DNA of 64,000 nt, taken from assembly GCA_030052745.1 (NCBI GenBank), contig JANBVO010000048.1, positions 124,001 to 188,000 on the forward strand. Direction: 5' to 3'. The translations under genes were made by a program, and so were the position numbers. The DNA comes from Pleurostoma richardsiae. Its lineage: Eukaryota; Ascomycota; Sordariomycetes; Calosphaeriales; Pleurostomataceae. This document shows positions 33,901-44,038 of this stretch, in pieces (position 1 is the first letter of the stretch; each line of letters starts with the position of its first letter). The notes under the pieces were generated by a model. The model saw only the letters and a program-made list of their open reading frames with translations. It was not told the DNA's origin and made no database searches.

Positions 33901-35534
33901 AGTCGTCGACTGGCGTCCAGATCAAGAGGAAGGTCCTCGTTCGGACCAAATATCTTAGGGAAGAACTCTGGCCGCAGCCGGCCGAGCACCAGGTTTGCGT
34001 CTGTCACAGTCAACGGCCCGCCCTTCCGATAGCAAGCTGGTCCTGGATCTGCCGAGGCGCTCTCTGGTCCGACCTTGAACATGCCGCTCTGCCAGGTCAA
34101 TATGCTCCCGCCACCCGCTGCGACAGTGTTGATGTCGAGCTGAGGACTCTGAACTGTCACGCCAGCTGTGGTGGTCTCGAACACCTGCTCCAGCTCACCG
34201 GTATATCTAGCGACCGCGGTCAGAACTCGGATCGGATGAGTGGAAGAAAGGGAAAAGAAAGCAGATAAGAGAGTCAGGCCCGGGCGTGGAGATGAGCATA
34301 CCTCGAAACGTCCGTGCTTGTGCCGCCCATGTCAAAGCCGATGACTGGTGTCTTGTCCTGCTCGTCATAGCAGGTCCGCGCGTACCCGATGACGCCTCCC
34401 GCAGGGCCCGAGAGGATTGACCGAAGCCCGGAGAGGCCTGTGAACTCGACCAGACCGCCGTCACTCTGCATGAACTCGCAGCGGCAGCCGCTCGTCCTTA
34501 GATCCTCAAAGCCAGACTCGAAACCGGCAATGTAGCGCTTGATCTCCGGGGTAAGGTACGCATCTGCAGTTGAAGAGTTTCCGCGCGGGACGATCTTCAC
34601 AACGGGAGAAAGCTCGGCACTCAAGGAGATGTGGGTGAATCCTATCTCCTCGGCGAGCTTACCCACCGCCAGCTCGTGGTCCCGGAAAGTGAAGCTGTGC
34701 ATGAGGCAGACGGCAAGAGAGCGGTAGCCCTCATCGTAAACCTTCTGTAGTGATTGCCTCGTCGATTCGATATCTATAATGTGAGCCTGCAGGCCACTAA
34801 AGCGTTAAAAGGGCTCACTCACCCAGCGGCTCTAGGACTCGGACTATCTCTCCAGTGACACCCTCCACCAGAGCCGGATCCGAGGCGACATCGATGGCAG
34901 CCGGCTGCTTGCTCTCGGTCCAGGCCTCTAATGTCACTCGTTCTGAGAGCTCGACCACCCTGGAATAAAGCACATCCGGCTTGTTGATGCCCAGGTCGAA
35001 GAGCTTTGGCCTCGACTGGTTACCGATGTGAAGCAGGTCCTGTCCGTTGCGTCAGTCGTGAACTCATCTCCGCACTAAGGGGAATGCTCACTTTCAGACC
35101 CTTCGTCACCGCAAAGGCAGTCGGCTCTCCTTTTCGCTCGAGCAGCGCATTAGTGGCCACTGTGGTTCCCATCCTGATTGACTCTGTTCATGTTTAGCTA
35201 CTCTGCCGGTGTACGTAGTACAACTTCAGCGTTGAACTTACCAACTCCACGTAAGGAGATCTTTTGCCCTCTCGGGTAAGCCCTTCCCATAGCAATCTCC
35301 AACACTCGCCTGATGGCCTCGACGGGTGCGTCTGCATAGTTGCTCGGGTCCACGGAGAGCAGCTTGATAACAATATCATCCTGACCAGGGACTGTGGCGA
35401 CGCACTACGGATGCTATTAGAGGTGTGATTCGGTAACGTCGGTATGCATAAGGGGCGTTTCTTACGTCTGTAAAGGTACCTCCCCTGTCAATGGCTATTC
35501 TGATGCCCTGGACGGGTTCCGGCAGGGAGCCCAT
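30994..35534 (-). CDS. 5-oxoprolinase (ATP-dependent), full length
   Basis: Twelve exons (35466-35534, 35242-35404, 35092-35183, 34823-35039, 34302-34773, 33829-34206, 32770-33775, 32621-32711, 32462-32568, 32127-32409, 31878-32072, 30994-31817) sum to 1298 codons plus stop, the size of eukaryotic 5-oxoprolinases. The N-terminal HyuA part has the ATPase-like [39 protein letters not shown] and [14 protein letters not shown]. The C-terminal HyuB part has [28 protein letters not shown] and a PGGGGWG end. The enzyme opens 5-oxo-L-proline to L-glutamate using ATP, a step of the gamma-glutamyl cycle, in the cytosol. The hydantoinase relatives share the fold, so another cyclic amide is possible. A GGAGCTCC/GATA element lies about 370 bp upstream. 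It is the largest gene of the cluster. Confidence 0.93.
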
Positions 35535-36137
35535 TGTGCAAGTCTTCTCTTACGGTGCGATACTGGAGAGAAAGAAGAATGAAACACACCAAAAAATGGC
35601 AGGTCAATCGAGCATCTGGACTCAAGCGATAAGGCAATGGTGCACCGCGGCAACAATATACCCCTCCGAGGATCATGTCGTGACATAGGGTCGGCAGAGG
35701 CAGCCGGTGGAGTCGAGGACTCGCGCGGTTCACAGGACAGTTGCGACATCGCATGGTGTGCCGAGCTTGGGCAATTGGGTGCTCCTCCCGCTGTGCAGCG
35801 CCAAAGCAGACGCGGCCAACTGGAATCTATCGGTGGCGCGTACCGGTTTCCTGTGTTTAGTGGCTGGTCATCCTCGGCCCTGAACCGCCGAGCAGTGGAG
35901 GCGGAGCTCCCCCTTATCGCCCTGAACTGGCGGGTCTGATCGGAGTCGATTTCCGCCCAACGACGGAGCACATTAGAGGCACAACGGAGGTGCAGCGGGA
36001 GCGTGGAGCACGTCTAATCTTGCATATGGACGGGAAAAGGAGCCGCGATTATGATGACAGTAGCCAATGACAACCTGGATATTGTACATACTGCCTCCCT
36101 TTACGTCTCTAGATATTGGACAATGATGCTTTTCCGC
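35535..36137. promoter_or_regulatory. Upstream region of 5-oxoprolinase
   Basis: 603 bp between the 5-oxoprolinase start and the 3' end of the aminotransferase gene. It contains the motif at 35903. Confidence 0.5.
35903..35910. promoter_or_regulatory. GGAGCTCC palindrome with adjacent GATA site
   Basis: Exact copy followed after 3 bp by TTATCG (35914-35919; CGATAA on the other strand, fits HGATAR), upstream of 5-oxoprolinase. Confidence 0.55.
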
Positions 36138-37466
36138 CTACGCCGCTCCTCGCACAGTCTTGTCTAGTGCCTCGGCGAAATACCCCACATTGCTGTCGTT
36201 CAGGCCGGCGATAGAGATCCGGGAGGTGTCGGCCATGTAGACGTGATACTTGTCTGTGAACTCGTCAGCAGTCGATCGGGTTGCGAGCTTGCAGTAAATG
36301 AGGCGTCATACCTTCCAAATGCTTGACCTGCTCGGAGCTGATTTCTAGATAACCGAACATGCCAGTCTGCTTGACAATGTGCGACCAGTCCCCTGGCGTC
36401 TTCAGGCGCACCAGCTCGTCAAAGAGCTTCCGGCGCATGGACTGGATGCGCCGAGACATTGTCAGCAGGTCTTCGGCCCATTGCTCCGAGATCTGGCTGC
36501 TGGTGAGGACAGCCGCCGCGATCCGAGCGCCGTAGGCCGGTGGATTTGAAACTGTTGCGCGCTGGACGTTCTCCAGGATGGAATTGGCGACCTTCGTCGT
36601 GGAGGCATCGCCAGTAATGAATGTGACGAGGCCAGTTCGTTCCCCGTAGAGGCCCATATTCTTGGCGAAGGACATGCACACCGACGCCTCGAAGCCCAAC
36701 TCCTCCACGAAATAGCGGATCGCCCATGCATCCTCGTCCACCGAGCCAGAGTTGAACCCCAAGTAGGCTGAGTCAAAGATGGGAAACGCCCCTGTCTGCT
36801 TCATCACGGCGGCAATCTCCTTCCACTGCTCCTTCGAGGGATCGCAGCCAGTTGGGTTGTGGGCACACGCGTGCAGGACCACGGCCGAGCGCGCGTCTGC
36901 CGTCTTCAGGGCGCTCATGAAGCCATCAAAGTCAAAACGCCTGTCCTTGTAATACGGGAGCTTCCTGACCTCAAGGCCCATGGAGCTAAAGAGCAAGTTG
37001 TGGTTCGACCAGGTGGGATCAGTGATGAACACTTTCTCGATACCACTATTCGCCCGCTTCAGGGCAAGCCCTGCTAGGAGCAGCGCCCCTGTTCCTGAGA
37101 GCGATTGGCATGAAGCTACCTGCCGGGAAGTTAGTACTCAGGGCAAGATCATCTCTCATGGTCACTTACCCTCCCTTCCTCCAACGCCTTAGTCTTGTCG
37201 AACACTAGCTTGACTGCCGCGTCGCGGAAGTCCTTGAGTCCTGCGATTGGCAGATACTCGTGTCCGGAGTTGGCGACCTTCTCCTCGGCCATCCGAACCG
37301 ACGGTAATACCCATGGCTGGCCATTCTCATCTCGATATGTGCCTTGGCCGAGATTGACCTTCTTAGGGTAGCCGTCTTCGAGATATCGGCGGGTAACCTC
37401 GAAGATGGCGTCTGAGGGAATGAGTTCCGCCGCCGAGAAGACTGAAGGTTGCTGAAGAGAGCCCAT
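36138..37466 (-). CDS. Aspartate aminotransferase-type class I aminotransferase
   Basis: Exons 37170-37466, 36312-37119 and 36138-36253 (introns 50 and 58 bp) give 406 codons. The PLP sites of the aspartate/aromatic aminotransferase family are intact: NPTG (187-190), D215-x-x-Y218, the Schiff-base K252 in SFAKNMGLYGERTG, and the C-terminal substrate carboxylate Arg R380 in SRISIAGLN. There is no mitochondrial presequence, so it is probably cytosolic. The family exchanges amino groups between dicarboxylic amino acids and oxo-acids and also accepts 4-hydroxyglutamate. The gene is divergent from the aldolase gene across 308 bp with one GGAGCTCC, which ties the two steps together. Aromatic amino acids are possible substrates too. 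Confidence 0.9.
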
Positions 37467-37774
37467 ACTCGCGAATATGTGCCCGCGAGACTATGCTATG
37501 ATGCTATGCAGGAGCTGGGCCAGCATGAGGTGAGTCCGAATCGGAGACGCTCGGCGCGAGGGCCCGTAGATGTGCTCAAAGCACGCGCTTACAAGCGGAT
37601 CTTTGTGGGGCCCTGAGGCGGAGCTCCACGCTCGCCCGACTAACACACAGCGTAGGCCAGAGGCCGCTACGGCCACCGGCTCCGGCTCCCGATATAAAGA
37701 CGTGGCGATACAGAGGTCGCGGCACAGGCACCGGAGTCTGGCGTGGTACCAGCAAGCCAGGAACGCATGCAGTC
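37467..37774. promoter_or_regulatory. Divergent promoter, aminotransferase / aldolase
   Basis: 308 bp between start codons on opposite strands, with a single GGAGCTCC near the middle (37620). Confidence 0.55.
37620..37627. promoter_or_regulatory. GGAGCTCC palindrome
   Basis: Exact copy nearly equidistant from the aminotransferase and aldolase start codons. Confidence 0.55.
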
Positions 37775-38765
37775 ATGGCACCCACCTGTCCCCCACGCGG
37801 AGTCTACGCTCCCGTCGTCGCATTCTTCCACGAAGATGAGACGCTCGATCTCGAGGCGCTGAAGACCCACGTCACACGCCTGGTCAAATCAGGTGTCGCC
37901 GGTCTGGTCATCCAAGGCTCCAATGGAGAGGCCCCACACCTCCTGCATAGTGAGAGACAGGAGGTTATCTCTACCGTTTCCGGTGTCCTGAAAGATATCA
38001 GCAGCGATCGGGAGGTTGTCATCATCGCCGGGTGTGGAGCTCAGAGCACCAGGGAATCGATCCTGCTCTGCCGGGAAGCCCATGAGTCCGGGGCGGACTA
38101 CGCTCTCGTCCTGTCGCCTAGTTACTGGAGTGAGACTCTCGTCGACTTCCCCAGGTGCCTTGATGTTAATGTGTTGTCTAGCCAAAGAGATGCAAAAAGC
38201 TACCATATTCAAATTCTTCGATGATGTCGCAGCCGCATCGCCTATTCCGATCCTGCTGTATAACTTCCCGGCAGTCACTTCGGGCATCGATCTCGACTCC
38301 GACCTGATTGCTGGCCTCGCTGCCGCTAACCCCAAGGTCGTGGGATGCAAGTTGACCTGTGGTAACCTGGGCAAGCTGCAGCGCGTAGCCCACGACGAGA
38401 GAATCAAGGGTCCATTCGCGGCGTTCGCAGGAAAGTCCGACTTCTTCCTGCATGGTCTTGTTGGTGGATCCAACGGCGTGATTGCTGCCGCTGCAAATCT
38501 GGTCCCTAAGGCCCATGTCCACTTACTTGGACTCTACGACTCAGGCAATCTGAAGGAAGCACAGGCCGTACAAACTCAGCTGAGTCGGGCAGACTGGGCA
38601 CTAGTCCAACTTGGGGTTGCTGGCTTGAAAGCGGCCTTAGATAAGTACTATAGCTATGGTGGAGGAAGGAGTAGGAGACCTTTAGGCATGATTGACCCAG
38701 TGAATCTGGAGGGTGATTCCGATAAGACTCTAAGAAGCCTGGTAGAACTAGAAAACTCTCTGTAG
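37775..38765 (+). CDS. DapA-family aldolase (4-hydroxy-2-oxoglutarate / 2-keto-3-deoxy acid aldolase type)
   Basis: Exons 37775-38129 and 38182-38765 (52-bp intron) give 312 codons. The (beta/alpha)8 fold signatures are present: the substrate carboxylate loop QGSNGE, the proton-relay Tyr145 in LLYNFPA and the Schiff-base Lys175 in VVGCKLTCGN. The C-terminal YYSYGGGRSRRPL resembles fungal aldolases such as GaaC (L-threo-3-deoxy-hexulosonate aldolase). Related enzymes cleave 4-hydroxy-2-oxoglutarate to pyruvate and glyoxylate (HOGA). Fungi make lysine by the aminoadipate route, so a lysine-biosynthetic dihydrodipicolinate synthase is unlikely. The shared promoter with the aminotransferase favours an oxo-acid formed by transamination as substrate; a sugar acid is the alternative. 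Its 3' end is 131 bp from that of the convergent GST2. Confidence 0.88.
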
Positions 38766-38896
38766 ATGGAAAATGGAGTAGAGATAATACCGCAATCTGG
38801 ATATAACGTTGTTTCTAACATTGTCTGTTGTGGCTCATCGTCTAGAATCTTCCTGCTCCCATCGTCAAGCTCTTGTTCCCGTAGAAGCTAGACTAT

Positions 38897-39836
38897 TTAC
38901 TTGCTTGCCACCTCATCGAGGACGTACGGCTCTCCATCAATCTTCTTCCAGATGTCATCGCTTTTCAATCTCATATACCAAGAGTGGATCGCCGGGTGCG
39001 CAGCTGCCCACTTCTTTGCGAACACCTATTTCTGTGTTAATCTGAGTCTTGTGATAACCTCGTCCTTATCGAGAGTATAGCCAGGAGACGCATAAACTGT
39101 GAAGAGAAATGAAATGGCGGCACTCACAAACTGATAACCCCTAGCTATCGCGGCAACGACAAAAAGATCGGCCAGAGTCAAGCAGTCGCCGACGAGGAAG
39201 CTCTTTCCTGTCAGCGCCTTCTCGACGACTTTGATCATAGTTTCAGAGCTCTTCTCAGCTGCAGCAAGAATCTCTGGTGAGGATGGCGCTTTGCCAGCCA
39301 CGGGGTTGATCCAGGCCATGATAGGAGGCAGAAGTTCGCTGTTAGCGAAAGACGCCCACCTGTCGGGTCACTGTCAGAAACTAGGATGCCTCCTCAGAGC
39401 GTCGGATTCTCGTCTACACTCACTTCAGAATGGTAGCTTCCTCCTCCAGGTTCGACCCGAGCAGAGTCGTGTTCGGGTCTTGCTTGGCAACTTGGAAGGG
39501 CGATTAGTTCTTGTTATGACCTGAAGCCTCAACGGGATGTGGACGCACGATATACGGCTACGGGAATACACTCGTACAACGTGAACCCATTGGGCCGTTC
39601 TAGAGCAGGTACCTTGCCGGTCGGGAATTTGGCGAGATACTCCTCTCCCACCCCTCCTTTGCTGGGGTTGACCTTGATCGGCCATGCCTCGACGTATTCC
39701 ACGTCCAGCCTGAATGCACACTCAGCCACAAGGAGCCATCACAAGATCGAGGTCCTCACTTGTTGTACTCGGCGATATACAGGCACATAGTGGCCCGAGG
39801 CGCCTTGGGGTACCAGTACAGCTTTCCGAAGCTCAT
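38897..39836 (-). CDS. Glutathione S-transferase, eEF1B-gamma type (GST2)
   Basis: Exons 39760-39836, 39549-39709, 39424-39490, 39128-39359 and 38897-39025 give 221 codons. It is clearly paralogous to GST1 at 21421: both hold GGVGEEY, GKVPALE, LAKQDP..TTLLGSNL, ELLPPIMAWINP, APSSPEIL and GYQFVF. It has four introns where GST1 has two. The two shared positions are identical (phase 1 before LAKQDP, phase 0 after YQF), and the extra two are missing in GST1. The last intron (102 bp) is long for this region. The EF1G C-terminal domain is absent. It is divergent from the beta-hydroxyacid dehydrogenase over 485 bp with two GGAGCTCC copies. The substrate is unknown. Confidence 0.88.
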
Positions 39837-40005
39837 TTTGGCTTGTGTCTAAGCGAGTGGTGGGATATAGAGAAAATGCAGACGTTCTTGAGTCGAGGTA
39901 ACTTTCATCTTGGGCCAGACAACTCTTCCTTTATAACTACCAACGGCATGGCCCATCTTGATCACCACATCAGCATCGCCGCGAGTCTTTGCTCTAGCGT
40001 CAAGA

Positions 40006-40013
40006 GGAGCTCC
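40006..40013. promoter_or_regulatory. GGAGCTCC palindrome
   Basis: Exact copy, first of two in the GST2/dehydrogenase promoter. Confidence 0.5.
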
Positions 40014-40095
40014 CGTCCTCGCCAACTAAGATCTCGACGGTTTGGTACCCGCCTTAGTAAATTCGTCGACGAGTCAAATGGAACTCGTTATCAGT

Positions 40096-40103
40096 GGAGC
40101 TCC
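40096..40103. promoter_or_regulatory. GGAGCTCC palindrome with adjacent GATA site
   Basis: Exact copy preceded, 2 bp away, by TTATCA (40088-40093; TGATAA on the other strand, fits HGATAR). Confidence 0.55.
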
Positions 40104-40321
40104 GATACCGCGCCAGCACCGTAGTCGCAAAAACATATGCAACGGCGGCTAAGAGCGGCCTCGGAAGGGGGTGCCGAGCTAACAGTCGTCTGCATATCTA
40201 TATTACGAAGAACAGCATCCCTTAAGACTCGGACGCACGCCAGATTCATATACCTCAGGATTCATATCGCAGACCAAGCCCGCATCGAAAAGACCCTCGA
40301 TTCTCATCAGCCGAAGCAACG

Positions 40322-41379
40322 ATGTCGTCTCCGCAAGTTGGCTGGATTGGTCTGGGGTCCATGGGGATTGGAATGTCGAGAAACCTTCAGGAGTATCTCA
40401 AATCGTCCGGCGCGCCTAACTTGATTTTTACGAACCGCACGTTATCGCGCGGACAGGCGTTGCAGGATCTCGGTGCGATTCCGGTTGAGACCGTGGGCGA
40501 GGTCGCGAAGAGATCAGACATTATCTTCTCCTGCGTGAGTCTTCCCGACTGAACGTACAAAATGGCGGCTAATCCATCCCCCGCTAGGTGAGCAACGACC
40601 AAGTTCTAAGCGAGGTCGCGCGGGACATCATCGCATCCGGGGACATCAAGGGGAAGGTCTACGTCGACTGCTCGACGGTGCATCCCGACACCTCAGTCAA
40701 GATCTCCAAGCAGATTGCCGATGCGGGAGGATCTTTTGTCGCAGGTCAGTGAAACGTTCCCTGAGGCTCGCGTTTATTTACTAAATGCAGTTTAGCACCT
40801 GTGTTCGGCGCGGCACCCATGGCTGCGGCCGGAAAGCTCATTTTCGTAACTGCTGGCCCCTCAGAAGCGACCGATAAGATCAGCCCGTATCTCAAGGGCG
40901 TCATGGGCCGATCGGTGATCGCCATGGGGACCGACGTCTCCAAGTCCAGCCTTCTGAAGATCGCTGGCAACATCTGCGTGGTCTCCTTCATGGAAGTCCT
41001 CTCAGAAGCCCACGTCTTCGCGGAGAAGACCGGCCTCGGCAGCGATATCTTGGAAGCCATGGTCGCAGACATGTTTGGGCCGGTGCTTGAAAGCTACTCG
41101 AAGAGGCTGACCACTGGAATATACGCCCCGGCTCCGGGAGACAAGGCTGGCTTTGACGTGGACTTGGCGATGAAGGATGCCAGGCATGCCCTGAACTGTG
41201 CCAAGGCGGTCGGCGCCAGACTGGAGGTCAGCGAGGTTGCCCTGAAGCACATGGAGGAGGCCAAGACGCTGCTCCCCGGCAGGCCGCTGGATAGCAGCTC
41301 GATGTATGGGACGATCAGGAAAGATGCAGGCCTGGATTTCCTGACGGACCTATGCAAGGAGAGGGACAGCAAGGCGTAG
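40322..41379 (+). CDS. Beta-hydroxyacid dehydrogenase (3-hydroxyisobutyrate / glyoxylate reductase family)
   Basis: Exons 40322-40534, 40588-40744 and 40796-41379 (introns 53 and 51 bp) give 317 codons. The N-terminal Rossmann motif is GWIGLGSMGIGM, the substrate loop is DCSTVHPD, followed by APVFGAAPMAAAG, and the catalytic Lys lies in LLKIAGN. These are the marks of the family of 3-hydroxyisobutyrate, tartronate-semialdehyde and glyoxylate/succinic-semialdehyde reductases, which use NAD(P)H on small beta-hydroxy or aldehyde acids. No mitochondrial presequence is seen, so a cytosolic reductase fits better than the valine-pathway enzyme. In the cluster model it would reduce glyoxylate or a semialdehyde formed by the aldolase. 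It is convergent with the LadA-like gene. Confidence 0.88.
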
Positions 41380-41644
41380 AGTCAGGTGGGAATACCGCTC
41401 TGTTATAGACATATAGACTCATAGACTCGGCAGCTCTTTACCACAATACCCCTGAACTGTGACGAATATTCCATTATTGTTTGCAAGTGTACAAGAGAAG
41501 TCCACCCAAGGCTCAGCAGAGTACGAGCAACGATACGTGACAGATAAGACTATCAACTTTCAAAGACGCTCCCAGTACCGTATTTGCTAACAAAATTCCG
41601 CTCATCTATATACATTTCTACCCGTCTTAAACTGAGATGCCGAA

Positions 41645-42852
41645 TCACTCTAGATTCTGGATCTGGACCTTGATGGCACCCGTCTTGGGATCAGCAGCCG
41701 TCTTGAAGGCATCCAAGGCGTCCTCAAGCTTGAAGCGGTGGGTGACGAGCCTCTTCAGGTCGATGACGCCGTTCTCAATCAGCCGGATAGCGCGGGGCCA
41801 GGTATTGCAGTAGCGATACTCGAGCTGGATGTCCACCTCACGCGTGCTGGCCCGCATGAACGCCATGTTGATCTCGTTCTTTCCGACGCCCACGATGAAG
41901 ACCTTGCCTCCGAACTTGGCCGCCCAGATCGCCGCGTTGATGCTGCTCTCGGCACCCGTACACTCAAATGCCACGGCCGGTTCCAGCCCGCCGAAAGCCT
42001 GTACGATGGCCTTGGCGGCGTCCTCGGCTGTAGTCTTGACGCTGGGGTTGACCAAGTGGGGAATCACACTGGGGCACAGCTCCTTCGCAAACTTCAAGCG
42101 CCCCTCGTCGATATCGGTAATCACGATGGGACATGTACCGGCGGCCTTCGCACACAGCATGGTGATCAGACCGATAGGACCGGCACCGCAGATCAGCACG
42201 GGGTCACCGAGCGACACGCCGGAGCGCTGAACTGCAGCCAGGGCGACGCTCAGCGGCTCCATCATGGCGCCCTCCTCGTAAGTGATATGGCTGCTGATCT
42301 TGTGGCACCATACTGCCGGGTGGTTGATGTACCGCCGCAGCAGGCCCGGGACAGGGGGCGTGGAGAGGAAATCAACCTTGTCGCACCCGTTGTAGCGGCC
42401 CGTCAGGCACGGCTCGCACTCACCGCAGATGACCTGTGGCTCAACGGCCACGCGGTCTCCGACTTTGAGAGATGTGACGCTGGGGTGGACGGCAACGATC
42501 TCACCGGCAGACTCGTGGCCTAGAACGTGGTCTGCCGTGACGATCATGGGGCCGATACAGCCCTGGTGCCAGAAGTGGACGTCAGATCTATGAGGAAAAA
42601 GACACGTTCAGTACTCGTCACATATGAGGGTAGTAAAGCGCCCTGGTCTCACCCGCAGATGCCAGTGCTCCTCATGGCGATAGTGACCTGGCCAGGCTTC
42701 AGGTCTTCGCCTTTCTGCACGCTCTCCAGGCTGGGCTCGGCCTTCGCGATCCAGAGGTCATGCTTAGGATTTGTGTAGACGCCAATGTTCGCTTTGGCTG
42801 ACTTGAGCCCGCCACTCGTGACGGGTACCGGGTCAACGGCCGATGGTGCCAT
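41645..42852 (-). CDS. Zinc-dependent alcohol dehydrogenase, L-arabinitol 4-dehydrogenase-like
   Basis: Exons 42653-42852 and 41645-42587 (65-bp intron) give 380 codons. It is a medium-chain dehydrogenase with the catalytic zinc site (ICGSDVHFW, GHESAGE), the structural zinc cysteines ([15 protein letters not shown]) and the Rossmann motif GAGPIG. Segments such as [38 protein letters not shown] and [23 protein letters not shown] are very close to fungal L-arabinitol 4-dehydrogenase (LadA) and differ from xylitol and sorbitol dehydrogenases. It should oxidise L-arabinitol, or a similar polyol, to L-xylulose with NAD in the cytosol. Nearby sugar transporters and alpha-xylosidase support a pentose role. 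It may be a LadA paralogue with changed specificity, so no symbol is given. Confidence 0.88.
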
Positions 42853-44038
42853 CTTTCGATGCTCCGTATGAAGACGTTGACTTGGCGGGGTGTGGTATTG
42901 CTGGATAGGGAGAACGTATTGGATGATGTTTAGGGAGCTTGATGGTTTGGGTTCAACGAAGAACGCTGGATATGAGTAGTCTGTGCTTTGCTGGGAAAAT
43001 CTGTGATACTTGTGGTAGAGACCACCATATACAATGCCCAGCACGTTGATATTTGTAGATGTGTTGCCTTAGTACCTCCGGGCAGCGGTACTGGGGAGTA
43101 TAGACCCGACATCAGTGCGCGGGCTTCTGTTCACTCCCGCATGCATCTGGACTCCCGCACGCGCGTTGTCCCTACAAGCGACAAACTTTTTAGGCTATTT
43201 GGGAGTGTCACCGCACTCACGCATCTCTGACATGATCCTTCTTCGCGGCCTAGAACCTCGACTCTCGGCCTGCGCGGTGAAAGACAAGACTGCCTCATCA
43301 TAGGGGCGGCAGTGAGAAAACGAGCGCTGGCAGCTGATCGTTCTGGAATGATAACGCCAGTACCATCGTCAGCTGCCAGGGCCTCTCCCGAGGGATGCGT
43401 GTTTTCGCGTGCCCCTGCACAGCTTCGGGACTCTTTCACGCCCATGACGCGGAGGTAGAGCCGCAAGGACGGTGCGCCGTGATTGGCGCGGCTATAGCAT
43501 GATCTCCAGACTCCAGATTAGGTAGGGCTCTCCGCCGGACTCCTAACGTGATCTTCTGTCTTCCCGTCACAGCTCTACCGCGCTAGCAACAACATCTTTT
43601 TGGGGGCTGGCTAGAGGCGCAGGCTCGTGAGGGTGGCTAGGCGGCGGCACCGTCGGGGGGGTTCGATCCTTGCAAACGCCGTTGCCGTGGGACCTGTCTG
43701 GCGGCCCAATACGGGACCAGAATAGCACAGGGGCGCGGGCGTAGCAGATCCCGAGCGCGTAACGCACCGCACCACCGTCGCCTCGCCTAAGAGAACCGAC
43801 GCTTAGGCGGTGTCCTAGCTGCCATCGGTAGGGCAAACGCAGCCGGCAGTCACTCGGAGATGCTACGAGATCCGGCACATTTTCAAGATACGCGAGAGGG
43901 CGAGCGGCCAAACGATCACTCTCGAGAGACGCACCACATACTCTGATCAAGTCGAAATTCATAGCATTGAGATCTATCCGTCTGTATATCCCGCTTGAGC
44001 CAAGAGGCCGTCATTACCATGCATTACGATCAACTCCT
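42853..44038. other. Intergenic, no gene recognised
   Basis: 1.19 kb. It contains an 11-bp perfect inverted repeat (43327-43337 and 43369-43379). A 131-codon open frame on the minus strand (43567-43962) has no recognisable domain and is not called. No GGAGCTCC. Confidence 0.5.
43327..43379. repeat. 11-bp inverted repeat, 31-bp loop
   Basis: CTGGCAGCTGA at 43327-43337 is the exact reverse complement of TCAGCTGCCAG at 43369-43379. It could form a hairpin or be a spaced regulator site upstream of the LadA-like gene. No function assigned. Confidence 0.5.

Larger units (their letters stand above)
39837..40321. promoter_or_regulatory. Divergent promoter, GST2 / beta-hydroxyacid dehydrogenase
   Basis: 485 bp between divergent start codons with two GGAGCTCC palindromes 90 bp apart (40006, 40096). 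Confidence 0.55.

Noticed and set aside
37775-38765. Lysine-biosynthetic dihydrodipicolinate synthase
   Set aside because: Fungi make lysine through aminoadipate, and the C-terminus resembles fungal catabolic aldolases (GaaC, HOGA type).
28618-41379. Plain hydroxyproline-degradation cluster
   Set aside because: Aminotransferase and aldolase would fit, but the racemase/dehydrogenase steps that start from hydroxyproline are absent, while 5-oxoprolinase has no role there.
19856-41379. Classical secondary-metabolite cluster
   Set aside because: No PKS, NRPS, terpene synthase or prenyltransferase is present. The central enzymes are of amino-acid and oxo-acid metabolism.
41738-42523. 261-codon open frame on the plus strand
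   Set aside because: Antisense to the LadA-like dehydrogenase and without any recognisable feature.
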